Source of the DNA: Isoetes taiwanensis
Taxonomy: Eukaryota; Streptophyta; Lycopodiopsida; Isoetales; Isoetaceae
Direction: 5' to 3'
Assembly: GCA_021234155.1 (NCBI GenBank)
Contig: JAJEKV010000506.1
Span: forward strand, 1-64,000
DNA: 64,000 nucleotides
The notes under the pieces are model-generated. The model had not been told where the DNA came from and did not search any database. It saw only the letters and a program-made list of their open reading frames with translations. The position numbers and the translations under genes were made by a program. Shown here piece by piece: positions 1 through 12,186 of the stretch (position 1 is the first letter of the stretch; every line of letters begins with the position of its first letter).

Positions 1-640
1 AACTTATATAGCAGACCTACATTCCCTTTGAGATCCACATACAATGACAAGTTTGCTTCTAGTTATTTAAATTTGTATTGCACAATATGGTCGGTTCCTT
101 TGCTTTGTGCTTTGTGTAAAACTAGCTACATGGCTCAGGATCACAGAATTCACTTTATATGTGGAATCTGATCAATACGTCTACATTTTTGTTCCTGCAT
201 GTGGCATTCTATAAATGACAATATGTAGCTGATTACCAAATTAAAGCAATCAAGATTGTCCCATCCATCAAATATTATAACGGTAATCATTTATGGCATT
301 TTCAAATCCATCAGCTTTTCTTTGTGAAGCTAGAGAGTTTAGAGTACATGTTTATTTTGTATGTAACTATAAGGATTACTAAAAGAATTCATGAAATTGC
401 AAAGTCACATAGAGGTAAAAGCTACCTCTACCTTCTACTTTTGTCCATCCTTTCTATCTCTTTTTGCACATGCTAAGTTCTTAATAGGGATTCATGAAGC
501 TATTTACTTAGAAACCCTTTTTTATCTATAAAAGGTAGGGAATGCCGTGATTTTTAATCACGACTCGGACAATGATCGGATCAAGTAGGTTAGAATTTGA
601 CATTCTACTTGATATTCAAAATTTGCTTAGGTTAGATAAA
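1..640. other. No gene seen; AT-rich left edge
   Basis: No reading frame, domain or RNA gene can be supported here. The composition is AT-rich and would suit intergenic DNA or a 3' untranslated region of a gene to the left, but nothing decides between them. Confidence 0.4.
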
Positions 641-647
641 GATAAAC

Positions 648-760
648 ATTTTTTTACGTCCAAGGAGACCCCAATGGGCCATGGGACGGGCACAAAGCAA
701 AGGGCCTAAGCCCAAAATAGAAAACTAGGGGACAAACCCCAATGAAGCAAGAAGAACAAC
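648..760 (-). mobile_element. Solitary LINE 3' end
   Basis: Read on the minus strand, this ends in the short conserved tail also found at the 3' end of the minus-strand LINEs near 12.19 and 21.46 kb. The tail is a GGNCCCAT-type block, then GGTCTC, then a GGACGT-type block and a run of A. The AT-rich GATAAA-type sequence before 648 would be the simple-repeat tail. No coding sequence remains, so this is a 5'-truncated insertion. How far the element extends to the right is not visible. Confidence 0.45.
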
Positions 761-1682
761 ATAACAAAGAAACAACAAAGAGACATGGATGTTGGAGGCA
801 CTATGAATGTCCCAACTAGGGGTTATGAGGCCATTTGTCGCGAATGATAGCCATGCCTCCCCTGTACACTGCCCTGCAGTCTAGTCTCTTGATATGATGG
901 TGCTTGGAGGAGTGGCTATGGGGAGAAAGAGAATGACAAAGAAAGTTAAATGTAGAAGCCAAACCTTAAATAAAATATCTTAAGTTAAAATATCTCCCAA
1001 TGGTCTTAATGGTTAAGCTAAGCTAAGGCTTAATATAGTGAGGATACTTAGAAAAAGACAAAGGTCTAATATAAGGTGTGCCTTTAATCCATTCTAAAGC
1101 AAGCAATTCTCTTCCTCAACAAGCTCTGGGATGCCATTGCCCGTGAACAAGTCAAGACAAAGACACTACCGGCCACATAAATCCCACATTGGAACGGGCC
1201 CCCTCAAATGCTACATGTTATCCATTTGCCTATGAAAAGATCTTGGACTCATTGCCTCCATTTGCACAAGGGCACACCATCTTCGAATTGAGACAGGCGG
1301 ATGGATTGGTGAGCCACGTCAGAATAAACTTTGTCAATGCTGTCAAATGAGAGTTAATGATGATGAATCTCATACCATTCAAGCTTCAAAGATATGATCA
1401 AATCGCACGCGATCGATGCCGAAGTTGGGGCCCCGCTAGCCGCTACATATAACATTGGAGCACGCCTTCCGTGACGGACGCTAGGATCATACCTTCAGGA
1501 GGTCATGGATATGCGAGATTAGCTATGTCCTTGGGCACACACTTGACATGTATATATACATATATTTCATGATAATGTATACATGTACGTTTGATAGCAT
1601 TCTTATTATTGCCACGATTTTTTCCATTGGGAGTGGTTTTTTTTTTTTACCCCAACAGTAATAAGTTTGATGCACTCCTTCA

Positions 1683-1795
1683 TTGGGTCCCATAGACCCA
1701 TTGGTCTATGTGGACGATAAGAATCTTTCTTCCTTCCTCCCTCCCTCCCTCCCTCCCTCCCCCCCCTCCCTCTCTTTCTTTCTTTCTTCAAAGGG
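1683..1795 (+). mobile_element. Solitary LINE 3' end with CCCT/TTTC tail
   Basis: The plus strand shows the same LINE 3' block (GGGTCCCATAGACC, then GGTCTATGTGGACG). It is followed directly by a pyrimidine microsatellite of TTCC, CCCT and TTTC units at about 1725-1790. A 3' end that passes straight into a simple repeat is typical of target-primed insertion. Open frames over this stretch are low-complexity artefacts of the microsatellite. Confidence 0.5.
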
Positions 1796-2239
1796 CTTGA
1801 ACCTTTTAAAAGGCTCGGATATCTATATAATGGGGCGGGCATTGACATCGGTATTGGTACATCACCAAGAGTCCGACATTTAGCTAACAAGATGGATCAC
1901 TATGTCATCTTTAGGTCCAACTTCAACAACTATAAAACCCTGACTATTCCCCTGCTAATTAAACTTGAGACTCCAATCCGAAAATCATTGTAGTGTTAAT
2001 CCTGTGATTACCTTGCGGATTTCCTAAAACTATTTTCAATCCTTAGCCCATTCTCTATAACTCCTGATCTGATGAATCTTGGTGAATAATTAAGTTGTGA
2101 ATTGATTGTTAGAGAAAACCTTCAATCCTTTAAGAATTCTATATATTAGTAACGTTGCTTGCTGTTCTTAGGGCATAAATACATTTTATGTAGGGGAGTT
2201 GTAGATATCTATTCATCACTTTGATAATTCAAAAATAAA

Positions 2240-2335
2240 ATAGGAGAATAATAGAATAGAATAGATTTTTTAGCGTCCACAGAGACCGATTGGCCTATGA
2301 GACCCTAAACAAAAAAGAGATCGCCAAGCGTATTC
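2240..2335 (-). mobile_element. Solitary LINE 3' end with AATAG tail
   Basis: On the minus strand the shared LINE 3' block is seen (GGTCTC then GTGGACGC, then TAAAAAATC), followed by tandem CTATT units at 2241-2267. There is no coding sequence to its right, so the copy is 5' truncated. The tail unit differs from that of the other copies. Confidence 0.5.
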
Positions 2336-2519
2336 TAGAATAGGGCTCGCATGAACCAAACAAAACCGCGCCGATGAGACGTAAGATGCGAACCACGCCT
2401 AAAATAGCGTAAAACCCTAGCCGTAAAGGGCATCGCCACAAGCGATGCATGCAAGACATGCATGCTCGCCCTATTCTAGAATGCCGATCCGCTGTCGCGG
2501 ATCGATGCGATTACTGAAG

Positions 2520-5500
2520 GAAGGTTGATGCTAGATTTTATTCGAACAAAATTAATATATTTCTTATGTTCATATTCACAATTTGGTAGGTATTAACATT
2601 GCAATCGTTCCCAAGTTTGCATTAATCATGTGGCACATGAAAATGTGATCATAATAAATTATGTTGGTTAAATAGCTTTGTATCACTAATATTTCACATG
2701 CTGCCATTGCCAAACTTTGAAACAAAGTGACATGATAGACAACCTACCTATATGGTTGGGCAAAGTGAGAAAGACTGATGTATTCAATTTGAATAGTTGA
2801 GTTATTCTATAGACCTAGTTTTAAGAGCAACTTTGCCTTGTTTCAAATAGTTGAGTGATTCTATATACCTAGGTATATACAACTTGTGCCTTGATCCTAT
2901 CTTAGGTTGCTTTACAACATGTTTGTTGCATGCATTCTAGTTAGATGCAAAGTTGCTAAGCAACATTATTGTTGCTTGGAACTAAACTAATATGCCAATA
3001 TTCCATGAAAAATACATTACTTGAACAAATGCGTGGAAGAAATACAATGGTTAATAGAAGTAAAGAAATGCCTTCAAAAGGACTTAAATTCGTTCAACCA
3101 AATAAGCATATGAAAATATGACCAGTCATGAATTTACCATTGTGCCCTATTTCATGTAGCTCGATTTGTCTATTACAAAGGTTGCCCTCCTGCAATGGTT
3201 AATAAGAAAGTTTTTGGACAAAGAGTCTGCGCGGAACGTGCATTATCAATAACAATTGATCTAGTGCATCATAAACGTTGGTTGTGGTAACATTAAAAAG
3301 TAACGTATTTGGTGTCTTTGTAAGGTGGTATGTCTATTGTTCAGTGTGGTTAAAAAAGACTTGGGCCTTGACAATGTTTTGTTTGGTGATTATGCTATGA
3401 TACCAATTTGAAATCAATGCAATTGTCATGTAGTTTGATTTTCTACTAAGAAGAGACAATCGCCTTGCATCTAACTACAATATAGTGAATGGTCTTTCAT
3501 AATGTTTAACTAAATAAGGATTAACTAACGAATTCTAAATAATGGGACTTCTAAGTATTGAGAGTTCATGTCATCTATGCCAGCCTTATGCACACATAAG
3601 AAAGTTTGTTTTAGTGATGGTTCCCTTTCCTTTTACCTCTTTTCGTTTGTGTAAAAACTTTTTGAATTTTCCTAACTTTGTTGTGGTGTCCCTGTACTCA
3701 ACTTAGTACTAACGCCAATTTCAACTTTTTTATTCTTTAAAGACATAGTACTTAATGCCAATTTTTTTATTCTTTAAGGCCATACTCAGGTATGGCATAT
3801 CTTATTTCTCAGTAATAGCAGGGTATGAGTATTTATAGGTTACTCTCAATCAGCCTTATTAACAAAGACTCCACTGGACAACATGCAAGCATCTCCACTT
3901 TTATCTAGGATATTCTTAAATAGATTTTCTATTTGTAGATTGCACATTAGAAAACACAATAAGAAGTCTACAATCCTATAATGCTTGAAGTCTATCTGCC
4001 AAAGGTTTGATACGTCTATACAAATTATAAGAAATAGACATTTAGGTTCCAATCAGCTGCAGCAGACACCTTTTTCATATTCATCTCTATTCTCATTATT
4101 ATTAAGTAAGCTTCAATCCTAAGAGTGTTCCTATACCTATCTATAAGATATGCAACCTTCTATCTCGTCACATATCGGACACCCTAAAATTTCATAGACC
4201 TGTTATAGAGCAATCAAATCTGTAATGTCAATAGCTTCTGACAATACGGCAAGAATAAAATGCTATATACATAACACAAAAAATATACAGAATAATAGGT
4301 AATAGTAATCCAAAAATTTATGTTGTTATGAGCTCTAACAATATTGTGTTTGTGTTAGCAATAGTCAAGAATTGTTCTTGCAAATGGAGCTATCAAAACA
4401 GTAAGAGAAATTGTGTATGAGAAGTCAGGTTTAAGTAGGCCTGAGATATAACATTTCACTGCCAGGATGATACATTTTAAAAGTTTTCCATTGAGTTTCC
4501 AAGGCCAAGATGTGTCGAAGAAGGAAGAGTAATTGGTCCCCATGACATGCAACTGTAATAAAAAGGCATACTTGCCAGATCCAACTTATAACATTTTAAA
4601 GCAAGTTGCTCCTTGGTGCCAATAAGCCCGCAATCAATAAATTAGAGAGAGTGTTAGCTCTGGACTTGATATAGAATAAAAAACTTGCACAAACATGATC
4701 CATCTTACAGCCTTCTAAAAGAAATTTGCTCTTTTCTAATAAAAGCCTTATGCTATTAAATTGAGAGATATGATACATTTTTGCAAGTCAGAAGTTTCAC
4801 TCGTATAGTAAAGTTCTTAAGCAAGATTTGTATTAATATCTTCATATACACTTTTAATTCTCGAAGAGATCCTGATGTTGTCCACAAAGCGCATGTTCAT
4901 ATTTGATATACATGTATGTTGCAAGCTTGAAAAGAAAAACCTTTGTTCTTCACACACTATGTAATCACCTTTAGGCATACATGGCAATGTGCCTCACAAC
5001 TATATGTAGGAAACAACATCATGTAATTGCATCTCTTTATTGGCCATTTATTAGTAAATCTGAAGAACGGCTTAGCATACATGACAATATTCTTGAATTG
5101 TAAACAATTCCTTGAATTGTCAGGAAAAAAACATCTACTTGCCTTCTTCAAGTGCTTCGTATCTTGGGGACTTCGTCTTTTATTGATGAGCATACAAAAG
5201 AGCAAAAAGGCAATATTGAGTTTAGAAAGTACATTGGCTCTAGCCACAAAACTTGACATTATGTGCAGTGCTTTCGTTAGAATCAATTTATATAAGGTGC
5301 AAGGGTGCAAAAAAAATACATGTTTCGAACTTTTACGAGCATAGCTTTCAAGTCTTGAGCCGTCTTCGCAAATACTAACTATTTTTGTTGCAATGTGTTC
5401 CTCTTTTTTGGTGAATGACTTGGCATTATACATACTTGAGGTTCTGGATGAGCGTCTTCAATTATCGCGCCCTCAGTAGTCATCGCCTACTTATATTTTC

Positions 5501-5590
5501 TTCTTGCTTATCTAGTGTTATCATTACTACAAAGGTTTTTTCCTTGAAAACCTTTTGAGGCAAGGGTTTTTTAATCGTAGTAGTAATGGT
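2520..5590. other. No gene seen; AT-rich stretch
   Basis: About 3 kb of AT-rich DNA. Short overlapping open frames occur on both strands around 4.96-5.43 kb, but they show no recognisable domain and no codon-level signature, so I do not call them genes. No splice-linked exon series was recognised. Confidence 0.4.
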
Positions 5591-5604
5591 TGTACTAGGC
5601 CATT

Positions 5605-5670
5605 GTATGGGTCCCATGGCCTCTTGGTCTTCGTGGACGTTAAAAAATCTATTCTATTCTATTCTTTCAA
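5605..5670 (+). mobile_element. Solitary LINE 3' end with TCTAT tail
   Basis: The block GGGTCCCATGGCC, then TTGGTCTTCGTGGACGT and TTAAAAAA, is followed by tandem TCTAT units. It has the same layout as the other solitary LINE 3' ends in the window and no coding remainder. Confidence 0.5.
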
Positions 5671-5764
5671 AAATATAATCAAGTTTTCAAATTTTTAAGT
5701 TTTATGTTGTGATTATTTATGGGAGATAATATTTTCTTAAAAACAAAATAAAAAGGCAAAAAAT

Positions 5765-6353
5765 CCCTTTAAGCCTGTTAAGACCGTAAGAAACAACAGT
5801 CTTTAGGCCTTATAGTTCCATTTGGAAAAATAAGGACCTTCAATTGCAATCCTAGAACTAGATAGGTGTAATCTAATTCTAGGCCCTGATAAGGAGCAAA
5901 TTAAAATAAAGAATAGATCAAGAAGAAAAGATTACAGAGTAAACACCAAGATATTAAAGACATAGTTCAGAAAATAATAGCTCAAGAACGTAATACTTTA
6001 CAATGTAGACAAAAGAAATATGATATTCAAATAAAAGAGATTGAAAGATATCTCGTGATAATATTTGGAGCTTTAAAAAATAACAACATAAAAATATCGC
6101 AATAGTAAAGGAATATTGCGTAGATCTAGAATGATTCTTAAGTAGCTTATACGAAGCAACCGGTTCTCATAAAATTAACTTATAACAACCATCAACGATG
6201 GTGTACAACAAATAACAATTTAAAACAGAGAAAAGTAGATAGATAGATGTCACCAAGAAGCAAAACTTTCGAAGTTGAATCTTGCAGATTTGAGCAGTGG
6301 TTTTTGCTCATCGAACACCATGGAAAATACCACATGGAGGGATAAGTCCGGTT
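5765..6353 (+). repeat. Direct repeat, left copy (partner 9521-10103)
   Basis: This 589 bp stretch recurs almost base for base 3.75 kb to the right. Both copies begin at CCCTTTRAGCC and end at GATAAGTCCGGTT. The ends lack the TG...CA of a long terminal repeat. No primer-binding or polypurine tract is evident next to them, so I favour a segmental duplication over an LTR pair. Confidence 0.75.
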
Positions 6354-9300
6354 ACATGATTAGTTGGAACCAAATGCAAGTTAGCTCAAATGAAGTGTAA
6401 ATGCACAAGCCACATCTGTGTAAGCTAAAGACCCATAAACTTATCGCCCTTCACCATTTAACAAACATTTACACCTTAACTTAACAGAGAAATTACAGTT
6501 CACATTCCAACCAACAGGCCTAGAGTAGTAAGAGGAGCGTATCACATAGAAGTGAGAGAGAGAACCATCTAGGAATTCCATGGGACTATGCGGACTATGC
6601 ATAGAAGATTTAAGAGGGAACAGATAGACAACAAATATTAGATTGTGCACAGCTAAGAGAAAGGTTCATAAGCTATATTGTGCAATAAGGACGGTTGGGG
6701 CAAGCCTTACATCTACAATCGCTTCAAAATATGAAGATGAAATAAAATCTGACAAAGAAAGAAATATATTTAAGATATCATATGGACATTTAAACAACAT
6801 TTGGCTACCAAGAATGAATTTAAGAGAACGGTCAGCATGATGTATGGGGAGAACGATCTAAGAAAGAGACTCTATGGCAAGAACTGTCTCAATTTTCAAG
6901 TTAAAGTGGGAAGTCTACCAAGTCTATAAGCAGATTACCATCGAGGATTTAAAGCAAGGAAGTAAAAATAAGCGCCAACAAATTAACACATACTTTATTC
7001 AAGGGAAGAGTGTGTGAAATGGGATAGCAAGAATGGAGACGTGGGATCTAGCCAAAGAGCGTAGCAGCGCTATATATGGGCTGGTATTAACACTAGAACC
7101 ATTACATTCAAATGTAAAGGCAGAACTTGTTAAAACAAACTCAAATTATAGGTGGACTTTGTAAGTAAAAACAACATACTTTAAGCTAGATAAGGAAATA
7201 ATAATAGAATAGAATAGAAAAGAATAGAAAGAGAATGGAGCGGGCTGAATAGAAAAGCGAAAAGTAGAACCCGTTACAAGAGGTTGGAGGGTCGCATAGA
7301 ACTTAAATACTGATCAGAACCCAAAAGGGCAAGGACTGTTCTCAGCTGACATTAATTAGAACAAACGACATTCTGCTATCCGTGGCACAAGTTAAAAGAT
7401 AACATCTAACATAACGAGAGCGAATAGTTAAAGAAATTAAAGAATAAACTACGCAAAATGGGGTCACTTAAGAACTGGACAGACCAACCATAAAGGCAAT
7501 AAAAGATAGGCCAAACCAAAGAGCCCGTTTGGATAATTGCATCTGGAAGAAATAAAGCAATAGAAAACAAAGGGATAACTCGGTACAACAATAGAAAACA
7601 ATAATTATTTACTGCAAAATAAGTGCATTTACTGGCCCATTGATTCGCTTGAGGCATTGATTTAGATGTTTTCTGGCTACTGGCTAAAATCCGCTTCTCC
7701 ACTAAGTATAACTAGGCTAGGAGCACAATACGAAAAATTCCATCTATCTTCAAACGTCTTTCTTTAGAGTTAAACTCTCAGCATAGAACAAAGACCTCTA
7801 AGGTGGAGTTTGGTTTAAATCCATATTAAAGTTAAGGAGGAGAAAGCTGCAAAAGCTTTAAGATTAAATTATCTGAAGTACCGAAGCAGATCTATAAGAT
7901 TATGGAAAGCTGAAGTAGCAAACATAGTGCAGCTAGCTGTAGCAGACCCAGGAAAAAAGGAAATAATGCATTAGTCTAATTTAACCTGGTAGGTTTGGTA
8001 TTAACAAGCTAAAGAGAAAGAATGAAGTTTATAGTTCAAGAATAGACTGCTATATTGGGGGAAGAACTTAGGAAACTAGAGCCAAATCTAACTGGAAAAA
8101 TATGCATACACTAAGGAAAACATAAGACCACTCATATCAAAAGAGACAGAAATATAGTAAATGGAACTTAAGCACATAAATCAAGACTGAAAACAAAGGC
8201 CATTAAAATATATTGATCAGAAACCACGGGATATGACATGTTGGCCGATTGCGGTCCGGTTTGATCATGAAAACTCCAAGAGTTGAAGATGCGTCCGGAT
8301 TCACAATAGGTTGCCAGATTGGTAGCCGATTTGGTACAAAACACATTGGGCAAGGAAATTTGCCCTTTAATGCTTCGCTATTCAGATGTAAACTTGTTCT
8401 CACTGGTACAAGAGTCGGCGGAGGAAAGACGGTTAAGAACACATCTAAGAACCATCGTGAGATCTTCATAGCGGAGCTTGCAGACCTAAACCCAAGGAAG
8501 AGATCCACGAAAAAAGAAAAGGAGAAAAAACCTAAAGGAGAAATTTCGAAAATGAAAAGATAGAAAAAGGAAAAATAAATTGATAAAAAGAAACCTTAGG
8601 GGTAACATAGATGTAGATCGAGAAGACAATATTTATACTGACGAGAAGACAAGATAAAGAATATAGGGAACTTGACAAAGATCCAAAGAAATAAGATGCC
8701 ATAAAATTTCCCATCATACGGAATAAAAGGAGATGAACAAATTCAAGACTAAAAGTGAAACACGACTATACAATCTATGGGACAAGGGGCGAAAGGTCGA
8801 TCCAATGGTTACAAAATTTGGAAGCAATTCCAACTTGAACCCCATGGATATGAGGTCTATGAAGTCCGAATATGAACATATAGTTAGAGATTATGAAAAA
8901 AGATGAGAAATAGTTGGGCCAGTGGCAATCCTAGCACATATAGTAGCATATACTATGAAATCAATCAGAAGATATACTGTCTAGAATAGTGTTCCAATAG
9001 GAACAAGGGAATCTGGCGTAAGAATATCATAACATTATAAAAAAAACCCTTCCACCTTCCGCGGTTCGGAGGGGGCGCCCATGTAGAGCCCTGCTGTAAC
9101 ACAGGGGCCCTACCATCCCGTATGTATCTACTCTTTACTCCAAAGAAGAAACTTACAGTTTAAAGTTGAAAGAAAATAGATAGAGGGTAGAACTTACAGT
9201 ATATTTTTAAGAGTCTTGATGAGTCTCAGCGTTCAAAACCATTTTGATGATGTATGTTTTGAAAAATCAATGTATAATAAACTAGTGTAAAAGTTTTTTT

Positions 9301-9520
9301 ATCATACACACTCAGCCATGGGAAACTCTTTCCATAAAACCCACGGCTGGTGGAACGGCCAGTGGAACGTAAAATTGTCTTCGGGCAAGAATTTTGCATT
9401 CATAATAGTCTGGTCCAATATTCTGTAATAGGCATACAAGTGTGAGTAGAAACAATAATACACCTTAACTCCAAATCAGGGTCCCAAGTTAAACTTAGGA
9501 ATTAGAGTAACATTAAAAAA
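6354..9520. other. No gene seen between the direct repeats
   Basis: About 3.2 kb without a recognisable protein domain. A purine-rich AATAG simple repeat lies near 7.2 kb. Short frames around 7.4-7.7 and 8.2-8.56 kb lack family resemblance. A GC-rich patch near 9.06-9.12 kb stands out from its AT-rich surroundings but was not identified. Confidence 0.4.
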
Positions 9521-10103
9521 CCCTTTGAGCCTGTTAAGACCATAAGAAACAACAGACTTTAGGCCTTATAGTTCCATTTGGAAAAATAAGGACCTTCAAT
9601 TGCAATCCTAGAACTAGATAGGTGTAATCTAATTCTAGGCCCTGATAAGGAGCAAATTAAAATAAAGAATAGATCAAGAAGAAAAGATTACAGAGTAAAC
9701 ACCAAGGTATTAAAGACATAGTTCAGAAAATAATAGCTCAAGAACGTAATACTTTACAACGTAGACAAAAGAAATATGATATTCAAATAAAAGAGATTGA
9801 AAGATATCTCAGATAATATTTGGAGCTTTAAAATAACAACATAAAATATCGCAATAGTAAAGGAATATTGCAGATCTAGAATGATTCTTAAGTAGCTTAT
9901 ACGAAGCAACTGGTTCTCATAAAATTAACTTATAACAACCATCAACGGTGGTGTACAACAAATAACAATTTAAAACAGAGAAAAGTAGATAGATAGATGT
10001 CACCAAGAAGCAAAACTTTCGAAGTTGAATCTTGCAGATTTGAGCAGTGGTTTTTGCTCATCGAACACCATGGAAAATACCACATGGAGGGATAAGTCCG
10101 GTT
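9521..10103 (+). repeat. Direct repeat, right copy (partner 5765-6353)
   Basis: Second copy of the 0.59 kb block, differing from the left copy by scattered single bases. It stops abruptly at 10103, about ten bases before the shared sequence of the 9 kb LINE-bearing unit begins at 10114. Its right end is therefore also a rearrangement breakpoint. Confidence 0.75.
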
Positions 10104-10113
10104 TGAACTGAAA

Positions 10114-12165
10114 CGAGGCAAATGCCCAGGTTTGGATGGTTTGCCAATTGAGTTCTTCCAAGAGTATTGGGAATGGCTAGAGCCAGATGTGTATGATCTG
10201 TGACTCTCGGTGGTCCACTGCTTTGGATAGAATTCTAAACACCGGTGCCATCTCACTTATCCCCAAGGATCCTCAGACTATTTTGGACTGGCGGCCCATC
10301 ACCTTATTGTCATCCGTATATAAAAACTTCGCTAAGGTTTTTGCAGAGCGCGTGAAGGACATCTTGGAAGAGTCTATCTCAACAACCCAATTAGATTTTC
10401 TTGCAAAACGATGCATTATGAACAATGTTGCTGCTGCTTACGAGGGAATTTATTGGGCACTTAAGCAAAACCCTTGAGCTTGATTTTGCAAAGGCTTATG
10501 ATAGTGTTAACTGAGAATTCATGCGTCGATGTATGCTAAGACTGGGATTTGGGGAACAATTCACATCAGATATTATGAAGCTACATGTCTCTGCTCAGGT
10601 GACGGTTATGTTCCATGGTGAGCCGTCAGATGCCTTCTCACTCGATCGTGGTATTCGCCAGTGATGCCCTTTAGCACCACTGCTTTCACAATTGTCTTGA
10701 GCCTTTGTTCTGCTGGTCCACCGCAGTTGTCTCTTGTGGGTCACATTACGCTGGGCCAAGTCGTACCCTTAGTAGTACCCATGTTTATATGGCATCCTTA
10801 TTGTTAGCCCCTACGCATCAAAGTACACGAGCTCATTGTAATAATTCGAACTTTTCATGGGTGGGTACCGAGGAAGATTACGTGATTAAGGTGGCTTGGT
10901 CAAAGTACATCCTTCCAAAATGGGCAAGAGTTCTAGGTATGATGGACTTCTTACTACAAAGCAAAGTCCTTATTTCAAAGTTTATTTGGAGGCTCCCAAT
11001 GGTGAAGATGACTCTCGGGTTTACGCCTTCTTAGACAAGCTCTTGGTCATTTGTATCCCTCTAGGCAAGAACCAATCCTACCAGGCATCGCTTCGAGATT
11101 TGATCCTTTTCAAAGTGCTTATCCATTTTTTTGCGTGGCTTGTTGATAGCATGGGAGGCAGTCAAATATCTTTTTCCGCCATACCCTTCCATCCACACCC
11201 TATTGAGACTCCATGGTGGTGGGCACCACCTGCCTGCAGACCCAAAGCACCCTCCATCGGCACCATCAATTCATCCCCTTACATAGAGACAATGGGTTCT
11301 TGCGGGTGTTGTCTCTATTCAAAGCACCGGTGATGAAGCGGGTTGCTTCTCGCCTTGACACGGATTTCCTGCAAAGTTCCCCTGCTCTCGTGAGGGATGT
11401 GTCTCTATGGGAGAAGGTCGCAGAATTTGCCTCTTATAGTACGAGTTGGTGTTGCCGAAAGGGTGCCATGGGGATTATCATGAAAATATTCACAAAGGCA
11501 AGCACTTTGTCACCTTTTAGTATATCGCCTTTTTAGCACCACAACCCTCCGGTTGCGGATGGGTGGCACCTCTGTGTTCCACAACCCATTTTGTGTCGTA
11601 CATGGCGATGGCTTTGGGATAGGTTGCTCCACCCTAAAGTCTTTGTACTATGGTGGCAGGTTATCCACAGATGCCTGCGTGTTAATACCTTCCGACATCG
11701 CTATGATCCAAAGATATCCGCAGTATGATGCCCCCTCGCCGGACGTTGAAACTCTTGAGCATTGTCTCTTTGATTGTTTAGAGGTTCAACCAGCGTGGTC
11801 TTGGCTATAAGGTTTGTTTAACAAAGACATTGATCTGCCGATGCATCCTCTTGGCATCCTATCCCAATGCATTGGCTAAACAGAGGGCATTCCATCTTGG
11901 TCCCGATTGGCTCTCGCTTGTCGTAGACACCACATCTTCAGGCATTTATTCATCCGTGGCGTGATGTTATTACGGTGGTCCAAAAAAGGTACTAACGACC
12001 CTACGAAAGTGTTCCTCCCTTGAATCTAAAATGATGGAACATATCCGGATTTAGTATTATTGAATTGATTTTTATCGATAGTCCGCTATTATGGAGTAAG
12101 TACATTGTGCTCCGTGCTCGTGGCCTCTGTTACACAGCTTAGATGAGACATGTAAATTTCGTGAC
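10114..12165 (+). mobile_element. L1-type LINE, 5' truncated and broken (copy A)
   Basis: Frames on the plus strand give the fingers and palm of an L1-type reverse transcriptase. They begin at CPGLDGLPIEFFQEYW, continue through LIPK, DWRPITLLSS and YK.FAKV.A.R, and reach a motif A-like stretch (FAKAYDSVN) and a GIRQ.CPLAP stretch with a stop inside. Farther down is a zinc-binding tail of the type that follows plant LINE reverse transcriptases (WDRL..PKV near 11.6 kb, HCLFDCLE...AWSWL at 11.76-11.80 kb). The endonuclease part is missing, so the insertion is 5' truncated. It is broken by many frameshifts and cannot encode an active enzyme as written. Confidence 0.85.
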
Positions 12166-12186
12166 TTTTTATCCGATTAATCCAAT

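Noticed and set aside
1606-1890. Overlapping open frames on both strands
   Set aside because: They are produced by a CCCT/TTTC microsatellite and give low-complexity peptides only.
4957-5433. 158-codon minus-strand frame
   Set aside because: No domain, an open frame also exists on the opposite strand, composition is AT-rich, and it has no exon partners.
8203-8563. Pair of ~100-codon frames on opposite strands
   Set aside because: No family resemblance. They are mutually overlapping and probably chance.
5765-10103. LTR retrotransposon with 0.59 kb LTRs
   Set aside because: The direct repeats lack TG...CA ends, and no primer-binding site, polypurine tract or gag-pol motif lies between them.
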